Positions 44,910 to 54,751 are shown, counted from the stretch's first letter. The stretch is 64,000 nucleotides of DNA from Paraburkholderia adhaesiva (GCF_021390575.1 NZ_JAJEJQ010000001.1:372001-436000); one strand, 5' to 3'. The notes: generated by a model not told the origin, from the sequence alone. A program made the numbers and translations.

Positions 44910-47204
44910 ATGCAAGATTCCGCCACGAACAAGCTCCGCGAAGCCGCACTCGATTACCACGAGTTTCCCACCCCCGGGAAGATTGCGATCGCACCGACCA
45001 AGCAGATGATCAACCAGCGCGACCTCTCGCTCGCGTACTCGCCGGGCGTGGCATTCGCGTGCGAGGCGATCGTCGAGGATCCGCTGAATGCTGCGCGTTT
45101 CACGGCGCGCAGCAATCTCGTCGGCGTCGTGACGAACGGTACGGCGGTGCTCGGCCTCGGCAACATCGGGCCGCTCGCGTCGAAGCCGGTCATGGAGGGC
45201 AAGGCGGTGCTCTTCAAGAAGTTCGCGGGCATCGACGTGTTCGACATCGAACTCAACGAATCGGACCCGCACAAGCTCGTCGAGGTGATTGCGGCGCTCG
45301 AACCCACGTTCGGCGGCATTAATCTCGAAGACATCAAGGCGCCGGACTGTTTCATCGTCGAGCGCGAGTGCCGCAAGCGCATGAAGATTCCCGCTTTCCA
45401 CGACGACCAGCACGGCACCGCCATTGTCGTCGCCGCGGCGGTCACGAACGGGCTGAAGGTTGTCGGCAAGAGCATCAAGGAAGTGAAGCTCGTGGCTTCG
45501 GGCGCGGGCGCCGCGGCGCTTGCCTGCCTCGACCTGCTCGTCGATCTGGGCCTGCCGATGGGGAACATCATCGTCACCGACCTCGCGGGCGTGGTCTACA
45601 AGGGCCGCACGGAACTGATGGATCCGGACAAGGAACGCTTCGCGCGTGAAACAGATGCGCGCACGCTCGCGGAAGTGATCGACGGCGCGGACATTTTCCT
45701 CGGCCTCTCGGCGGGCGGTGTGCTCAAGCAGGACATGGTCAAGCAGATGGCCGCAAAGCCGCTGATCCTCGCGCTTGCGAACCCGACGCCCGAAATCCTG
45801 CCCGCACTCGCGCTCGAAGTGCGCCCGGACGCCGTGCTCGCCACCGGCCGCACCGATTATCCGAATCAGGTGAACAACGTGCTGTGCTTCCCGTTCATCT
45901 TCCGCGGCGCGCTCGACGTAGGCGCGACGACGGTGACGCGGGAAATGGAAATCGCGGCGGTGAACGCCATCGCCGAACTCGCGCGCCAGGAGCAGAGCGA
46001 CGTCGTCGCCACCGCTTACGGCATCCAGGACCTGCAGTTCGGCCCGGAGTACCTGATTCCTAAACCCTTCGATCCGCGTCTGATCGTCAAGATCGCACCG
46101 GCCGTTGCCAAGGCGGCGATGGATTCGGGCGTCGCGACACGTCCGATCGAGGACATGGACGCCTACGAGCAACACCTGCAGCATTTCGTGTATCACAGCG
46201 GCACGACCATGAAGCCGATCTTCCAGATCGCGCGCGCGGTCGAGCCCGAGAAGAAGCGCATCGTTTTTGCCGAGGGCGAAGAGGAGCGCGTCCTGCGCGC
46301 CGTGCAGATCGTCGTCGACGAAAAGCTCGCGAAGCCCATCCTGATCGGCCGTCCGAACGTGATCGAGCATCGCATGGCGCGCTTCGGCCTGCGTCTCGTC
46401 GCGGGGCAGGATTACACGGTCGTCAATACCGACCACGACGAGCGCTACTGGGACTTCTGGCAGACCTACGCGAAGCTGATGGCGCGCAAGGGCATTACGC
46501 CGCAAATGGCGAAGCTCGAAATGCGCCGGCGCACCACGCTGATCGGCTCGATGCTCGTGAGGAAGGGCGAGGCCGACGGCATGATCTGCGGCACGATCAG
46601 CACGACGCATCGCCATCTGCACTTCATCGATCAGGTGATCGGCAAGAAGGACGGCTGCAGCGTCTACGGGGCGATGAACGCGCTGGTGCTGCCGAACCGC
46701 CAGATCTTTATCGTCGACACGCATGTCAACATCGATCCGACGCCCGCGCAACTCGCCGAGATCACGATCATGGCCGCCGAGGAAGTGCGCCGCTTCGGCA
46801 TCGAGCCGAAGATCGCGCTTTGCTCGCACTCGAATTTCGGATCGAGCCTCGCGCCGTCCGCGCAGAAGATGCGCGATCTGCTCGAAATCCTGAAGGAACG
46901 CGCGCCCGACCTGCAGGTGGATGGCGAAATGCACGGCGATGTTGCGCTCGACGCGACCCTGCGCCGCGAAATCCTGCCGGATTCGACGCTGGAAGGCGAA
47001 GCGAACCTGCTCGTCATGCCGAATATCGACGCGGCGAATATCTCGTACAACCTGCTCAAGACCGCGGCGGGCAACAACATCGCGATTGGCCCGATCCTGC
47101 TCGGCGCGGCGAAGCCGGTGCATGTGCTGACGGCTTCGGCCACGGTGCGCCGCATCGTCAACATGGCTGCGTTGCTCGTCGCAGATGTGAACGCGTCGCG
47201 TTAA
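44910..47204 (+). CDS. maeB: NADP-dependent malic enzyme with phosphotransacetylase-like domain
   Basis: A 764-residue hybrid enzyme that decarboxylates malate to pyruvate. The malic domain (about 1-430) shows LAYSPGVAFACEAI with the catalytic Tyr, GKAVLFKKFAGIDVFDIE with the catalytic Lys, FHDDQHGTAIV for the metal, and the NADP fold VASGAGAAALACLDLL. From about residue 430 a phosphotransacetylase-like domain follows (RIVFAEGEEERVLRA, then LLVMPNIDAANISYNLLK), which regulates the enzyme in the MaeB class. Length and architecture are standard. Confidence 0.96.
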   Translation: MQDSATNKLREAALDYHEFPTPGKIAIAPTKQMINQRDLSLAYSPGVAFACEAIVEDPLNAARFTARSNLVGVVTNGTAVLGLGNIGPLASKPVMEGKAVLFKKFAGIDVFDIELNESDPHKLVEVIAALEPTFGGINLEDIKAPDCFIVERECRKRMKIPAFHDDQHGTAIVVAAAVTNGLKVVGKSIKEVKLVASGAGAAALACLDLLVDLGLPMGNIIVTDLAGVVYKGRTELMDPDKERFARETDARTLAEVIDGADIFLGLSAGGVLKQDMVKQMAAKPLILALANPTPEILPALALEVRPDAVLATGRTDYPNQVNNVLCFPFIFRGALDVGATTVTREMEIAAVNAIAELARQEQSDVVATAYGIQDLQFGPEYLIPKPFDPRLIVKIAPAVAKAAMDSGVATRPIEDMDAYEQHLQHFVYHSGTTMKPIFQIARAVEPEKKRIVFAEGEEERVLRAVQIVVDEKLAKPILIGRPNVIEHRMARFGLRLVAGQDYTVVNTDHDERYWDFWQTYAKLMARKGITPQMAKLEMRRRTTLIGSMLVRKGEADGMICGTISTTHRHLHFIDQVIGKKDGCSVYGAMNALVLPNRQIFIVDTHVNIDPTPAQLAEITIMAAEEVRRFGIEPKIALCSHSNFGSSLAPSAQKMRDLLEILKERAPDLQVDGEMHGDVALDATLRREILPDSTLEGEANLLVMPNIDAANISYNLLKTAAGNNIAIGPILLGAAKPVHVLTASATVRRIVNMAALLVADVNASR

Positions 47205-47685
47205 TAAGCGGCGTGGGGCCAGCAATCGTGCCCCTCGGAAACTGGCGCACCCGCAACAGGTGCGCCAGTTTGCGAATCGAACTGTCGTCTGATGAGGCAA
47301 TTGCCCTGCCACGGGTGCGCCGGCGCCTGCCTGCGGTCGTTCGCCCGGCACCAATCGCGTGCCATCCAGATCGATGTCGTCCCATCTGTCGTGTGGCGAA
47401 GCGGTTGTAATTTTTACCGCTTTACGGCTTGTGCGCGATCAATGAGCCCGTGCCCCAGCCTGGCGAACGTTGCTTCTGGGGTGCTTTAGCGCTACCCTTA
47501 CAGTTTTCACGGTCGTCGAACGCAGCAACCGATTAGCGGGAATCTGGTAGATGGCACGCATGGGGCTGCTAGTCCTCGAAAATGCGCTGGAATCTGCGCT
47601 GGAACCTGATCCGGAATCTGGGCTGAGAACCGGACTGGGGTCAGGGCGAAAAACCGGGCAAAAACCAGGGCATGAACGCAACGCG
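47205..47685. other. Intergenic region maeB to RNase gene
   Basis: This 481-bp gap contains the maeB terminator hairpin. At 47583-47640 there are imperfect direct repeats built on CTGGAATCTG/CTGGAACCTG. A frame through this part (from ATG 47551) continues into the RNase but translates to low-complexity sequence, so I treat it as leader. Confidence 0.45.
47239..47271 (+). terminator. Terminator-like hairpin after maeB
   Basis: A perfect 13-bp stem, AAACTGGCGCACC with GGTGCGCCAGTTT, encloses a 7-nt loop. Only a short T run ends it, so efficiency is uncertain. Confidence 0.7.
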
Positions 47686-48123
47686 GTGAGAGTACCCGCT
47701 ACCCTGAACCTTTGTTTTGGCAGCATTCGCCGGGTGGCGACGGTCGCGGCACTGGTTGTTGCGGCAACGTTTGCGACGGGCGGGCTCGAGTCCGCTCAGG
47801 CGCGAAGCACCCCTTCCGACGATGTCCCGGCCAACATCGGCACGATAGCGGTCGGCCAGTTGCCGACCGAAGCGGTCAATACGCTTGGTCTCATTGCGAC
47901 AGGCGGTCCTTACCCGTTTGAAAAGGATGGCGTCGTGTTCGGCAATTTCGAGCGGGCGCTGCCATACCACCGGCGCGGCTATTACCACGAGTACACGGTG
48001 CCGACGCCTCGCGCGCACAACCGCGGCGCACGGCGCATCGTCTGCGGCGGGCCACTGCGACAGACCGACGACTGTTACTACTCCGACGACCATTACGCCA
48101 GTTTTAAGCGAATTGTTGAATGA
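47686..48123 (+). CDS. Secreted guanyl-specific ribonuclease (RNase Sa / barnase family)
   Basis: The C-terminal about 70 residues match microbial RNases of the Sa/barnase type: GPYPFEKDGVVFGN, YYHEYTVPTP, GARRIVCGG and DDHYASFKRI. With a GTG start at 47686 the catalytic set is Glu102, Arg113, Arg117 and His136, spaced as Glu54, Arg65, Arg69 and His85 of RNase Sa. VATVAALVVAATFATGG followed by SAQARS looks like a Sec signal peptide, so the enzyme is exported. An ATG at 47551 would place 45 low-complexity residues before the signal and is less likely. The barstar-type inhibitor gene starts 16 bp downstream. Confidence 0.85.
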   Translation: MRVPATLNLCFGSIRRVATVAALVVAATFATGGLESAQARSTPSDDVPANIGTIAVGQLPTEAVNTLGLIATGGPYPFEKDGVVFGNFERALPYHRRGYYHEYTVPTPRAHNRGARRIVCGGPLRQTDDCYYSDDHYASFKRIVE

Positions 48124-48139
48124 CACCGGGAAGAGCGGC

Positions 48140-48697
48140 ATGAGCGATAACATCTACGCGCACGACCCGCGGGTCGCGAGCGATCCGTTCGCGTCCGGAG
48201 AGGGCAACCTGTTCCAGCGAGTCATGCAGATGAAGCACGGCGAGCAGAGTGAAGCGGCGCGCGGCGAAGGCGGCGCGCTTTCAGAGAACGAGGGGGGCAT
48301 GAGCCTGTTCGCGACTGTCCGGCCGAACATCGTCCAGTCGATCCGCGCGTTTCGCGTGCAGGATCTCCATGACGAGGCGCAGGCTCTACAGCAGCATTTC
48401 CTTTACGCCTTCTGCGCAAACGCCAAAAGCAAGCAGGAAGTGCTCGAAACCATCGCGTTGTCGTTCCTGTTTCCGAAGCACTTTGGCAAGAACTACGACG
48501 GGTTGTACGACTGCCTCACCGATCTGGTGCAGAAAGCGGGCGAGCAGCCGGGTTTTGTTGTCGTCCTCGAAGGCTTGCCGATCGCACAGAAGTTCGACAA
48601 GGACGGGCGCGAGACGCTGCTCGACGTGTTCCGCGAAGCCTCCGAATACTGGGCCGAGCGCAAAGTACCGTTCCGCGTCTTTTATTCGTTCGCCTGA
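48140..48697 (+). CDS. Barstar-family ribonuclease inhibitor
   Basis: A 185-residue cytoplasmic protein. The barstar domain covers about residues 70-185: FPKHFGKNYDGLYDCLTDLV contains Asp124, equivalent to barstar Asp39, which blocks the RNase active site. LLDVFREASEYW and the final VFYSF strand also match. A poorly conserved N-terminal extension of about 70 residues is absent from Bacillus barstar. Immediate linkage to the RNase gene supports a cognate enzyme-inhibitor pair that protects the producer before export. Confidence 0.9.
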   Translation: MSDNIYAHDPRVASDPFASGEGNLFQRVMQMKHGEQSEAARGEGGALSENEGGMSLFATVRPNIVQSIRAFRVQDLHDEAQALQQHFLYAFCANAKSKQEVLETIALSFLFPKHFGKNYDGLYDCLTDLVQKAGEQPGFVVVLEGLPIAQKFDKDGRETLLDVFREASEYWAERKVPFRVFYSFA

Positions 48698-48751
48698 CGC
48701 GCGTCCTCAGTAGTCCGTCGGAACAGTCGCTTTCACGCGACAGATCCGCAC

Positions 48752-48784
48752 AGGCCCGCCCAATGGCGGGCCTTGTCATTTTTA
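48752..48784 (+). terminator. Terminator between the barstar-family gene and rsmE
   Basis: AGGCCCGCC-CAAT-GGCGGGCCT is followed by TGTCATTTTT. It lies between convergent genes and may act on the plus-strand transcript. Confidence 0.75.
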
Positions 48785-49522
48785 CCAGCCGCGCCAGCGC
48801 GCAGCCAGTGCTGCAAGGACCGCAATGCCGGCCGTTTCGGTCCGCAGGACGCGCGGTCCGAGTCCCACCGGAATGAAGCCGTGGCTTTCGGCGGCCGCTT
48901 CTTCCGCCGAGGAAAATCCGCCTTCCGGCCCCACCAGCACGGTCACCTCGCCTTTGGGCGGATCGCCCGGCAGTGTCGCGAACGAGGCGTTCGCGCGCGG
49001 CGAAAGGATCACGCGCAGTTCACCTTCCGCGGGCGTTTTCGGCATGGCGCCGAGCCAGGTTCCGATCTCGCGCGACGGCGCGACGTCCGGCAGACGGTTG
49101 CGCCCGCATTGTTCGCACGCCGATTGAACGATGCGCTGCCAGTGTGTCTGGCGCCGCTGGGCGCGTTCGCCCGAAAGGCGCACGACGCTGCGCGACGTGG
49201 TGAGCGGCACGAAGCTCGTCGCGCCCAGCTCGACAGCCTTTTCGATCAGCCAGTCCATCTTGTCGCTGCCGGCAATGCCCTGCGCGAGCGTGAGCCGGTA
49301 TGGCGGCTCGGCTTCGACGTCGCGGAACGAGTCGATGCGCACTGTCGTGTCGCGGCGTTCCATTTCGACGATTTCGGCGCTGTATTCGCCGCCGGTGCCG
49401 TTGAAGAGAACGATCGTGTCGCCGGGCTGCAGGCGCAATACCTGGACGTGTCGCGTGACCTGGTCGGGCAGTGGGACGACATCGCCGGGTTGTAGAGGAT
49501 TACCGACAAAAAAGCGGGGCAT
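48782..49522 (-). CDS. rsmE: 16S rRNA m3U1498 methyltransferase
   Basis: A 246-residue SPOUT-class methyltransferase. The N-terminal PUA-like domain starts PRFFVGNPL and includes HVQVLRLQPGD. The knotted SPOUT domain has the SAM-binding VTVLVGPEGGFSSAEE and GPRVLRTETAGIAVLAAL, diagnostic for RsmE. LIEKAVELGATSFVPLTTSRS is also conserved. ATG 49522 (MPRFF) matches the family start; ATG 49537 is in frame. Confidence 0.96.
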   Translation of the reverse strand: MPRFFVGNPLQPGDVVPLPDQVTRHVQVLRLQPGDTIVLFNGTGGEYSAEIVEMERRDTTVRIDSFRDVEAEPPYRLTLAQGIAGSDKMDWLIEKAVELGATSFVPLTTSRSVVRLSGERAQRRQTHWQRIVQSACEQCGRNRLPDVAPSREIGTWLGAMPKTPAEGELRVILSPRANASFATLPGDPPKGEVTVLVGPEGGFSSAEEAAAESHGFIPVGLGPRVLRTETAGIAVLAALAARWRGW

Positions 49523-49544
49523 AAGACAGGTTTTCATTGCTTCA

Positions 49545-49955
49545 TTACAGGTTGCGAGCAAGCGCCCAGCGGTAGCCGTCGAGGTCTTCGACCTGTGCGA
49601 AACGGTCTCCCCAGAACTGGTCTTGTGGCTCGCTCAGCGATTTCGCGCCGGCTTCGAGCGCCCGCGCATAGACCGAATCGACATTGTCGACGTAAAGGTA
49701 AAAGGACTGTGGGGCCGTTGTCCCCGCGCTCTTCGGCGTGTGTGCCGTCGAGCCAAATGCACCTTCCGGCGCAAACATCACGATCAACTGATCGTGATAA
49801 GTCATCTCCACGTGCATCACCGCCCCGTCGTCTTCCACGCAATCTCGCACGACAAATCCGAACGCCGCCTCGAAGAAGGCCATCGTGGCGCGAGCGTCGC
49901 GTACCGTCAGATACGGCGTGAGCCACGGCACACCGGCGGGGCGGGATGGGGACAT
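49545..49955 (-). CDS. VOC-superfamily protein (glyoxalase/bleomycin-resistance-like)
   Basis: A 136-residue VOC-fold protein of the PhnB/glyoxalase-like group: VPWLTPYLTVRDARATMAFFEAAFGF, MHVEMTYHDQLIVMFAPEG, and WGDRFAQVEDLDGYRWAL near the end. Such proteins often bind a divalent metal through His/Glu residues, but the function here is unknown. ATG 49955 is preceded by GGAGAG. It lies 22 bp upstream of rsmE on the same strand, so cotranscription is likely. Confidence 0.9.
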   Translation of the reverse strand: MSPSRPAGVPWLTPYLTVRDARATMAFFEAAFGFVVRDCVEDDGAVMHVEMTYHDQLIVMFAPEGAFGSTAHTPKSAGTTAPQSFYLYVDNVDSVYARALEAGAKSLSEPQDQFWGDRFAQVEDLDGYRWALARNL

Positions 49956-50060
49956 CAGGTCTCTCCAGTGTTCGCAGTTTTGATGGAGGGGGCGAGACGG
50001 TGGAAGCAGAAAAATTCGCTCAACACGCCAATAGTGCAACGCGGTGCCATGTTGTGCGCG

Positions 50061-50924
50061 CTACGGATCCACGAATCGACCCGGTTTGTTGCGTATCGAC
50101 AGTGCCGTTGCGAAGAGCGCTGCGTGCAGGTCGGCGTCGTAAAGGCGCAACCCGCCAATCCCGCGTTCGTCGAGCCTTGCGCGCAGTGTGGCCGCATCGA
50201 TCGCAACAGGGTCTAGCCGGTCGCTCGCGATCGCCATCAACCATAACGACCCGTAAAGCGGTACGTAGGCGGCAAGCGGCCGCACCACGGCAAACGAGGC
50301 ACGCAGGCCATCGAGCAGCGCACCGACGCGCGACGCGTGGTGCCACGGCGAGCCGAGATGCAGCGAGATCAGCGCATCGTCGGTCATGACGCGCTTGAGT
50401 CGGGCATAGAAGTCCGGCGTGTAGAGGCCTGCTGCGGGTGAATCAGGCGGGGTCAAATCGAATACGACGAGGTCGAAGCGTTCCTGCGCACGCGCGACGA
50501 ACGCCGCGGCGTCGCCGATCACCAGTTGCACGCGCGGATCGTCGAATGCCGAACCTCGCACCTGCGGCAGGTAGTCGCCGGTCAGTCGCACGACGTCGGG
50601 ATCCAGCTCGGCGACGACAATGCGCTCGATCCCACGATGTCCGAGCAGCTGGCGCGCCGCACCCCCGTCGCCGCCGCCCAGCACAAGTGCCGCGCGCGGG
50701 GCCGGATGCGTAAGCGCGGCCGGGTGCGTCATGCACTCGTGGTAGATGAATTCGTCGCCGGCGGATGTCATCGGGCGGCCGTCGAGCGTGAACAGGCAAC
50801 CAAGCTGCGGCGTGTTCCAGACCTCAATGCGCTGCCATGCCGAATCGACACAGGCAAGGCGGTGCGCGCCGGGGAAGCCGTATACGGCGTCGGCGGCGGG
50901 GTGGAAAAGCAGCGGGGTATTCAC
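50061..50924 (-). CDS. Spermidine synthase-like aminopropyltransferase
   Basis: A 287-residue Rossmann-fold protein of the spermidine synthase family: QRIEVWNTPQLGCLFTLDG, EFIYHECMTHPA, the SAM-binding LVLGGGDGGAARQLLGH, VVAELDPDVV, and VVFDLTPPDSPAAGLYT. Authentic SpeE has a conserved Asp pair around DLTDP; here the second Asp position reads Pro, so activity may be altered. The frame is open to 51416, but a consensus -10 (TATAAT) at 50987-50982 lies inside that extension, so the GTG at 50924 is preferred. Confidence 0.8.
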   Translation of the reverse strand: MNTPLLFHPAADAVYGFPGAHRLACVDSAWQRIEVWNTPQLGCLFTLDGRPMTSAGDEFIYHECMTHPAALTHPAPRAALVLGGGDGGAARQLLGHRGIERIVVAELDPDVVRLTGDYLPQVRGSAFDDPRVQLVIGDAAAFVARAQERFDLVVFDLTPPDSPAAGLYTPDFYARLKRVMTDDALISLHLGSPWHHASRVGALLDGLRASFAVVRPLAAYVPLYGSLWLMAIASDRLDPVAIDAATLRARLDERGIGGLRLYDADLHAALFATALSIRNKPGRFVDP

Positions 50925-50981
50925 GGATTCGGGCGCGCCGGATTGTGCGGCGGCGCTGTCTGAAAAATAGGCAACGGCCGC

Positions 50982-50987
50982 ATTATA
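50982..50987 (-). promoter_or_regulatory. -10 element for the spermidine synthase-like gene
   Basis: Perfect TATAAT on the minus strand, 58 bp before the GTG at 50924. No recognisable -35 at normal spacing. Confidence 0.45.
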
Positions 50988-51281
50988 CGGGGATGTACAC
51001 GGCGGTTGGGTCACGCTGTTTCGGGGTTTACGCGCGAAAAAACGCGGCGTGCGACGCGCGTAGGGCTGCGCATTTTGAGGGCGCATACGCGATGGTCTCG
51101 CGCAGCCGAAATCCGCGATGTGGTGCCACATCCACTTACCGGCTGACGCCGCCGGGCGGGGACCGCGTGATGCGCTGCGCGCGGGTAGCGGGGCCATGAC
51201 GCTGCGGTCCTGCGGTGAGGCTTCTGCGTCCCGAAAACGCGTGGGCCGTCCCTCTGTCAGCCAGGGATAATCCGCACGATC

Positions 51282-51290
51282 TGCTAGAAT
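51282..51290 (+). promoter_or_regulatory. Extended -10 promoter element for tkt
   Basis: TGCTAGAAT is an extended -10 (TGn plus TAGAAT), about 158 bp before the tkt ATG. The -35 region is weak, as often accompanies an extended -10. Confidence 0.45.
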
Positions 51291-51448
51291 GTTACGCTTT
51301 GCAGCCCATTCCGTTTGCTCTGGCCTCTCGCGTCTCCCGGCGCCCGCCTCGTGCGCCGGAGCAGTTGTTGGCAGACCTTCCGGATCCCCGCGCTGTGGTG
51401 CGCGAACGTCGCGCACGCCGCTATTTGCCCTCGTTCCCCGGACTCGAC

Positions 51449-53482
51449 ATGACGACCCCGTCCTCCGCCTCCCCCGCTACCATCAAGTTGATGGCCAACG
51501 CGATCCGCGCACTGTCCATGGACGCCGTCCAGCAAGCGAATTCCGGCCACCCCGGCATGCCGATGGGCATGGCCGAGATCGCCGTCGCGCTGTGGTCGCG
51601 CCATCTGCGCCACAACCCGTCGAATCCGCACTGGAGTGACCGCGATCGCTTCGTGCTGTCGAACGGCCATGGCTCGATGCTGCTGTACTCGCTGCTGCAT
51701 CTGACCGGCTACGACCTGCCGATCGAAGAGCTGAAGAACTTCCGTCAACTGCACTCGAAGACGCCGGGCCACCCGGAATACGGCATCACGGCCGGCGTCG
51801 AGACGACCACGGGCCCGCTCGGCCAAGGTCTGGCGAACGCGGTTGGCATGGCGCTCGCCGAAGCGCTTCTCGCCGCCGAGTTCAACAAGGCTGACGCCAA
51901 GATCGTCGATCACCACACCTACGTGTTCCTCGGCGACGGCTGCCTGATGGAAGGCATCTCGCACGAAGCCTGCTCGCTGGCCGGCACGCTCAAGCTGAAC
52001 AAGCTGATCGCGCTCTACGACGACAACGGCATCTCGATCGACGGCGATGTCGTGAACTGGTTCCACGACGACACGCCCAAGCGCTTCGAAGCGTACGGCT
52101 GGAATGTGGTCCCGCATGTCGACGGCCATGACGTCGATGCGGTCGACGCCGCTATCCAGAAGGCGAAGGCTTCGGACAAGCCGACGCTGATCTGCTGCAA
52201 GACGATCATCGGCAAGGGCGCGCCCACGAAGCAGGGCGGCCACGACGTGCACGGCGCGGCGCTCGGCGCGGATGAAATCGCGAAGTGGCGCGCTGCGTCG
52301 GACTGGAAGTGGGAGCCGTTCGTGGTGCCCCAGGAAGTCTACGCAGACTGGAGCGGCAAAGCTGCCGGTGCGAAGTTCGAAGCGGCCTGGAACGAGTCGT
52401 TCGCGGCGTACAAGTCGAAATATCCGGCTGAAGCGGTCGAATTCGAACGTCGTATGGCTGGCAAGCTGCCCGCCGACTGGGCGCAGAAGGCCGCCGAAAT
52501 CATCGCCGGCGCCGACGCGCGCAAGGAAACCGTCGCGACCCGCAAGGCTTCGCAACAGGCCATCGAAGGTCTCGCTGCCGTGCTGCCCGAACTGCTCGGC
52601 GGCTCGGCCGACCTGACCGGTTCGAACCTCACCAACTGGAAGGCTTCGAAGCCCGTCCGCGCGGGCGAGCACGGCATCCAGTGGGGCAACCACGTCAACT
52701 ACGGCGTGCGCGAGTTCGGCATGAGCGCTGCGCTCAACGGCATCACGCTGCACGGCGGCTACAAGGCGTTCGGCGGCACGTTCCTCACGTTCTCGGACTA
52801 CAGCCGCAACGCGCTGCGCGTCGCCGCGCTGATGAAGTGCCCGTCGATCTTCGTGTTCACGCACGACTCGATCGGCCTCGGCGAAGATGGCCCCACGCAC
52901 CAGTCGATCGAACACGTATCGAGCCTGCGCCTGATCCCGAACATGACGCTCTGGCGTCCGGCCGACACCGTCGAAACGGCGGTGGCCTGGACCCAGTCGA
53001 TCGAGCATCACGGCCCGTCGACTCTTGTGTTCAGCCGTCAGAATCTGGCGTACAGCGAGCGCACGGACGCGCAGATCGCGAACATCGCGAAGGGCGGCTA
53101 CGTGCTGCGCGACTGGAACGACGACATCCCCGGCCGCAAGATCATCCTGATCGCGACGGGCTCGGAAGTCGAACTGGCGCTCAAGGCCGTCGAGCCGCTG
53201 CAGCGCGAGGGTATTGGCGCTCGCGTGGTTTCGATGCCGTCGACCAACGTGTTCGACAAGCAGGACGCCGACTATCGCGAACGCGTGCTGCCGAAGGGCG
53301 TGCGCCGCGTTGCGATCGAAGCGGGCGTGACCGACTTCTGGCGCAAGTACGTCGGCCTTGAAGGCGGCGTGGTCGGCATCGACACGTTCGGCGAATCGGC
53401 GCCGGCCGGCGTGCTGTTCAAGCACTTCGGCTTCACGGTCGAGCACATCGTCGCGACGGTGAAGGCCGCACTCGACAACTAA
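51449..53482 (+). CDS. tkt: Transketolase
   Basis: A 677-residue thiamine-diphosphate enzyme of the non-oxidative pentose phosphate and Calvin pathways. Conserved blocks are [55 protein letters not shown], the ThDP motif [13 protein letters not shown] through [10 protein letters not shown], and [19 protein letters not shown]. Length is standard. It is followed by gapA on the same strand, an arrangement of central carbon genes (tkt-gap) also seen elsewhere; a strong hairpin separates them. Confidence 0.97.
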   Translation: MTTPSSASPATIKLMANAIRALSMDAVQQANSGHPGMPMGMAEIAVALWSRHLRHNPSNPHWSDRDRFVLSNGHGSMLLYSLLHLTGYDLPIEELKNFRQLHSKTPGHPEYGITAGVETTTGPLGQGLANAVGMALAEALLAAEFNKADAKIVDHHTYVFLGDGCLMEGISHEACSLAGTLKLNKLIALYDDNGISIDGDVVNWFHDDTPKRFEAYGWNVVPHVDGHDVDAVDAAIQKAKASDKPTLICCKTIIGKGAPTKQGGHDVHGAALGADEIAKWRAASDWKWEPFVVPQEVYADWSGKAAGAKFEAAWNESFAAYKSKYPAEAVEFERRMAGKLPADWAQKAAEIIAGADARKETVATRKASQQAIEGLAAVLPELLGGSADLTGSNLTNWKASKPVRAGEHGIQWGNHVNYGVREFGMSAALNGITLHGGYKAFGGTFLTFSDYSRNALRVAALMKCPSIFVFTHDSIGLGEDGPTHQSIEHVSSLRLIPNMTLWRPADTVETAVAWTQSIEHHGPSTLVFSRQNLAYSERTDAQIANIAKGGYVLRDWNDDIPGRKIILIATGSEVELALKAVEPLQREGIGARVVSMPSTNVFDKQDADYRERVLPKGVRRVAIEAGVTDFWRKYVGLEGGVVGIDTFGESAPAGVLFKHFGFTVEHIVATVKAALDN

Positions 53483-53491
53483 GCATGCTCG

Positions 53492-53516
53492 ACGGGTTCG
53501 CCACGCGCGAACCCGT
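53492..53516 (+). other. Strong hairpin between tkt and gapA
   Basis: A perfect 10-bp stem, ACGGGTTCGC with GCGAACCCGT, encloses a 5-nt loop 10 bp after the tkt stop. No T-run follows. It may protect the tkt mRNA 3' end or partly terminate. Confidence 0.6.
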
Positions 53517-53592
53517 TGCCGTGTGCGCAGCGTGAAATGCCCCAGCGCAGACGCACCGGTACAAGATCTTTTCAGCCACCAGGAGATAAATC

Positions 53593-54606
53593 ATGACCAT
53601 TCGCGTCGCCATCAACGGCTATGGCCGCATCGGCCGTAACACGCTGCGCGCGTTCTACGAGAACGGCAAGAAGCACGACATCCAGATCGTTGCGATCAAC
53701 GACCTGGGTGATGCGAAGACCAACGCACATCTGACGCAATACGACACGGCTCACGGCAAGTTCCCGGGCGAAGTCTCGGTGGACGGTGACTACCTCGTCG
53801 TCAACGGCGACCGTATTCGCGTGCTGGCGAACCGCAACCCGGCCGAACTGCCGTGGGGTGAGCTGGGCGTCGACGTCGTGTTCGAATGCACGGGCTTCTT
53901 CACGACCAAGGAAAAGGCGAGCGCGCACCTGAAGGGTGGCGCGAAGAAGGTCATCATCTCGGCGCCGGGCGGTAAGGACGTCGACGCGACGATCGTCTAC
54001 GGCGTGAACCACAACGTTCTGAAGGCATCGGACACGGTCATCTCGAACGCATCGTGCACGACGAACTGCCTGGCACCGATGGTCAAGCCGCTGAACGACA
54101 AGATCGGTCTGGAAACGGGTCTGATGACCACGATCCACGCGTACACGAACGACCAGGTTCTGACCGACGTGTACCACGAAGACCTGCGCCGCGCGCGCTC
54201 GGCCACGATGAGCCAGATCCCGACGAAGACGGGCGCTGCTGCCGCAGTCGGCCTCGTGCTGCCGGAACTGAATGGCAAGCTCGACGGCTACGCCATGCGC
54301 GTCCCGACGATCAACGTGTCGGTCGTCGACCTGTCGTTCATCGCCAAGCGCGACACGACGGTTGAAGAAGTCAACGCGATCATGAAGGAAGCGTCGGAAA
54401 GCGCAGAGCTCAAGGGCATCCTCGGCTACAACACGGCGCCGCTGGTTTCGATCGACTTCAACCACAACCCGGCTTCGTCGACGTTCGACGCCACGCTGAC
54501 CAAGGTTTCGGGCCGTCTCGTCAAGGTGTCGAGCTGGTACGACAACGAGTGGGGCTTCTCGAACCGTATGCTGGACACGGCTGTCGCGCTCGCGAACGCC
54601 AAGTAA
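53593..54606 (+). CDS. gapA: Glyceraldehyde-3-phosphate dehydrogenase (type I)
   Basis: A 337-residue glycolytic enzyme that oxidises and phosphorylates glyceraldehyde 3-phosphate using NAD. The Rossmann start is [19 protein letters not shown], the catalytic Cys155 lies in [12 protein letters not shown], and [15 protein letters not shown] is at the C-terminus. AGGAGA precedes the ATG. The gene is closed by a near-perfect terminator. Confidence 0.97.
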   Translation: MTIRVAINGYGRIGRNTLRAFYENGKKHDIQIVAINDLGDAKTNAHLTQYDTAHGKFPGEVSVDGDYLVVNGDRIRVLANRNPAELPWGELGVDVVFECTGFFTTKEKASAHLKGGAKKVIISAPGGKDVDATIVYGVNHNVLKASDTVISNASCTTNCLAPMVKPLNDKIGLETGLMTTIHAYTNDQVLTDVYHEDLRRARSATMSQIPTKTGAAAAVGLVLPELNGKLDGYAMRVPTINVSVVDLSFIAKRDTTVEEVNAIMKEASESAELKGILGYNTAPLVSIDFNHNPASSTFDATLTKVSGRLVKVSSWYDNEWGFSNRMLDTAVALANAK

Positions 54607-54624
54607 GCACGCGCAGTTCCGCAC

Positions 54625-54654
54625 AAAAAACCGCCCCTAGGGGCGGTTTTTTTT
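54625..54654 (+). terminator. Rho-independent terminator of gapA
   Basis: AAAAAACCGCCCC-TA-GGGGCGGTTTTTTTT, symmetrical enough to act on both strands. Confidence 0.95.
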
Positions 54655-54688
54655 CGGCTGATTCGAGTCACAGCACCCGGCACACAGC

Positions 54689-54721
54689 AAAACGCCACGG
54701 CGTTTCAGGCCGTGGCGTTTG
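54689..54721 (-). terminator. Terminator of fur
   Basis: AAACGCCACGG pairs with CCGTGGCGTTT around a short loop. On the minus strand it ends GCGTTTTGC, about 30 bp after the fur stop. Confidence 0.75.
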
Positions 54722-54751
54722 CATGCTGGTACGGCGCGCCGCGCGCTGACG

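Larger units (their letters stand above)
50925..51448. other. Divergent intergenic region, spermidine synthase-like gene and tkt
   Basis: This 524-bp gap holds the -10 elements of both divergent genes, listed separately. The 160 bp after the tkt -10 would be a long untranslated leader. No gene is supported. Confidence 0.5.

Noticed and set aside
44883..47354. 823-codon open frame antisense to maeB
   Set aside because: Shadow frame of a strongly conserved gene; composition is the typical antisense Arg/Asp/His bias.
47551..47685. N-terminal extension of the RNase from ATG 47551
   Set aside because: It would place a low-complexity, repeat-derived segment before the signal peptide; the GTG at 47686 gives a normal exported RNase.
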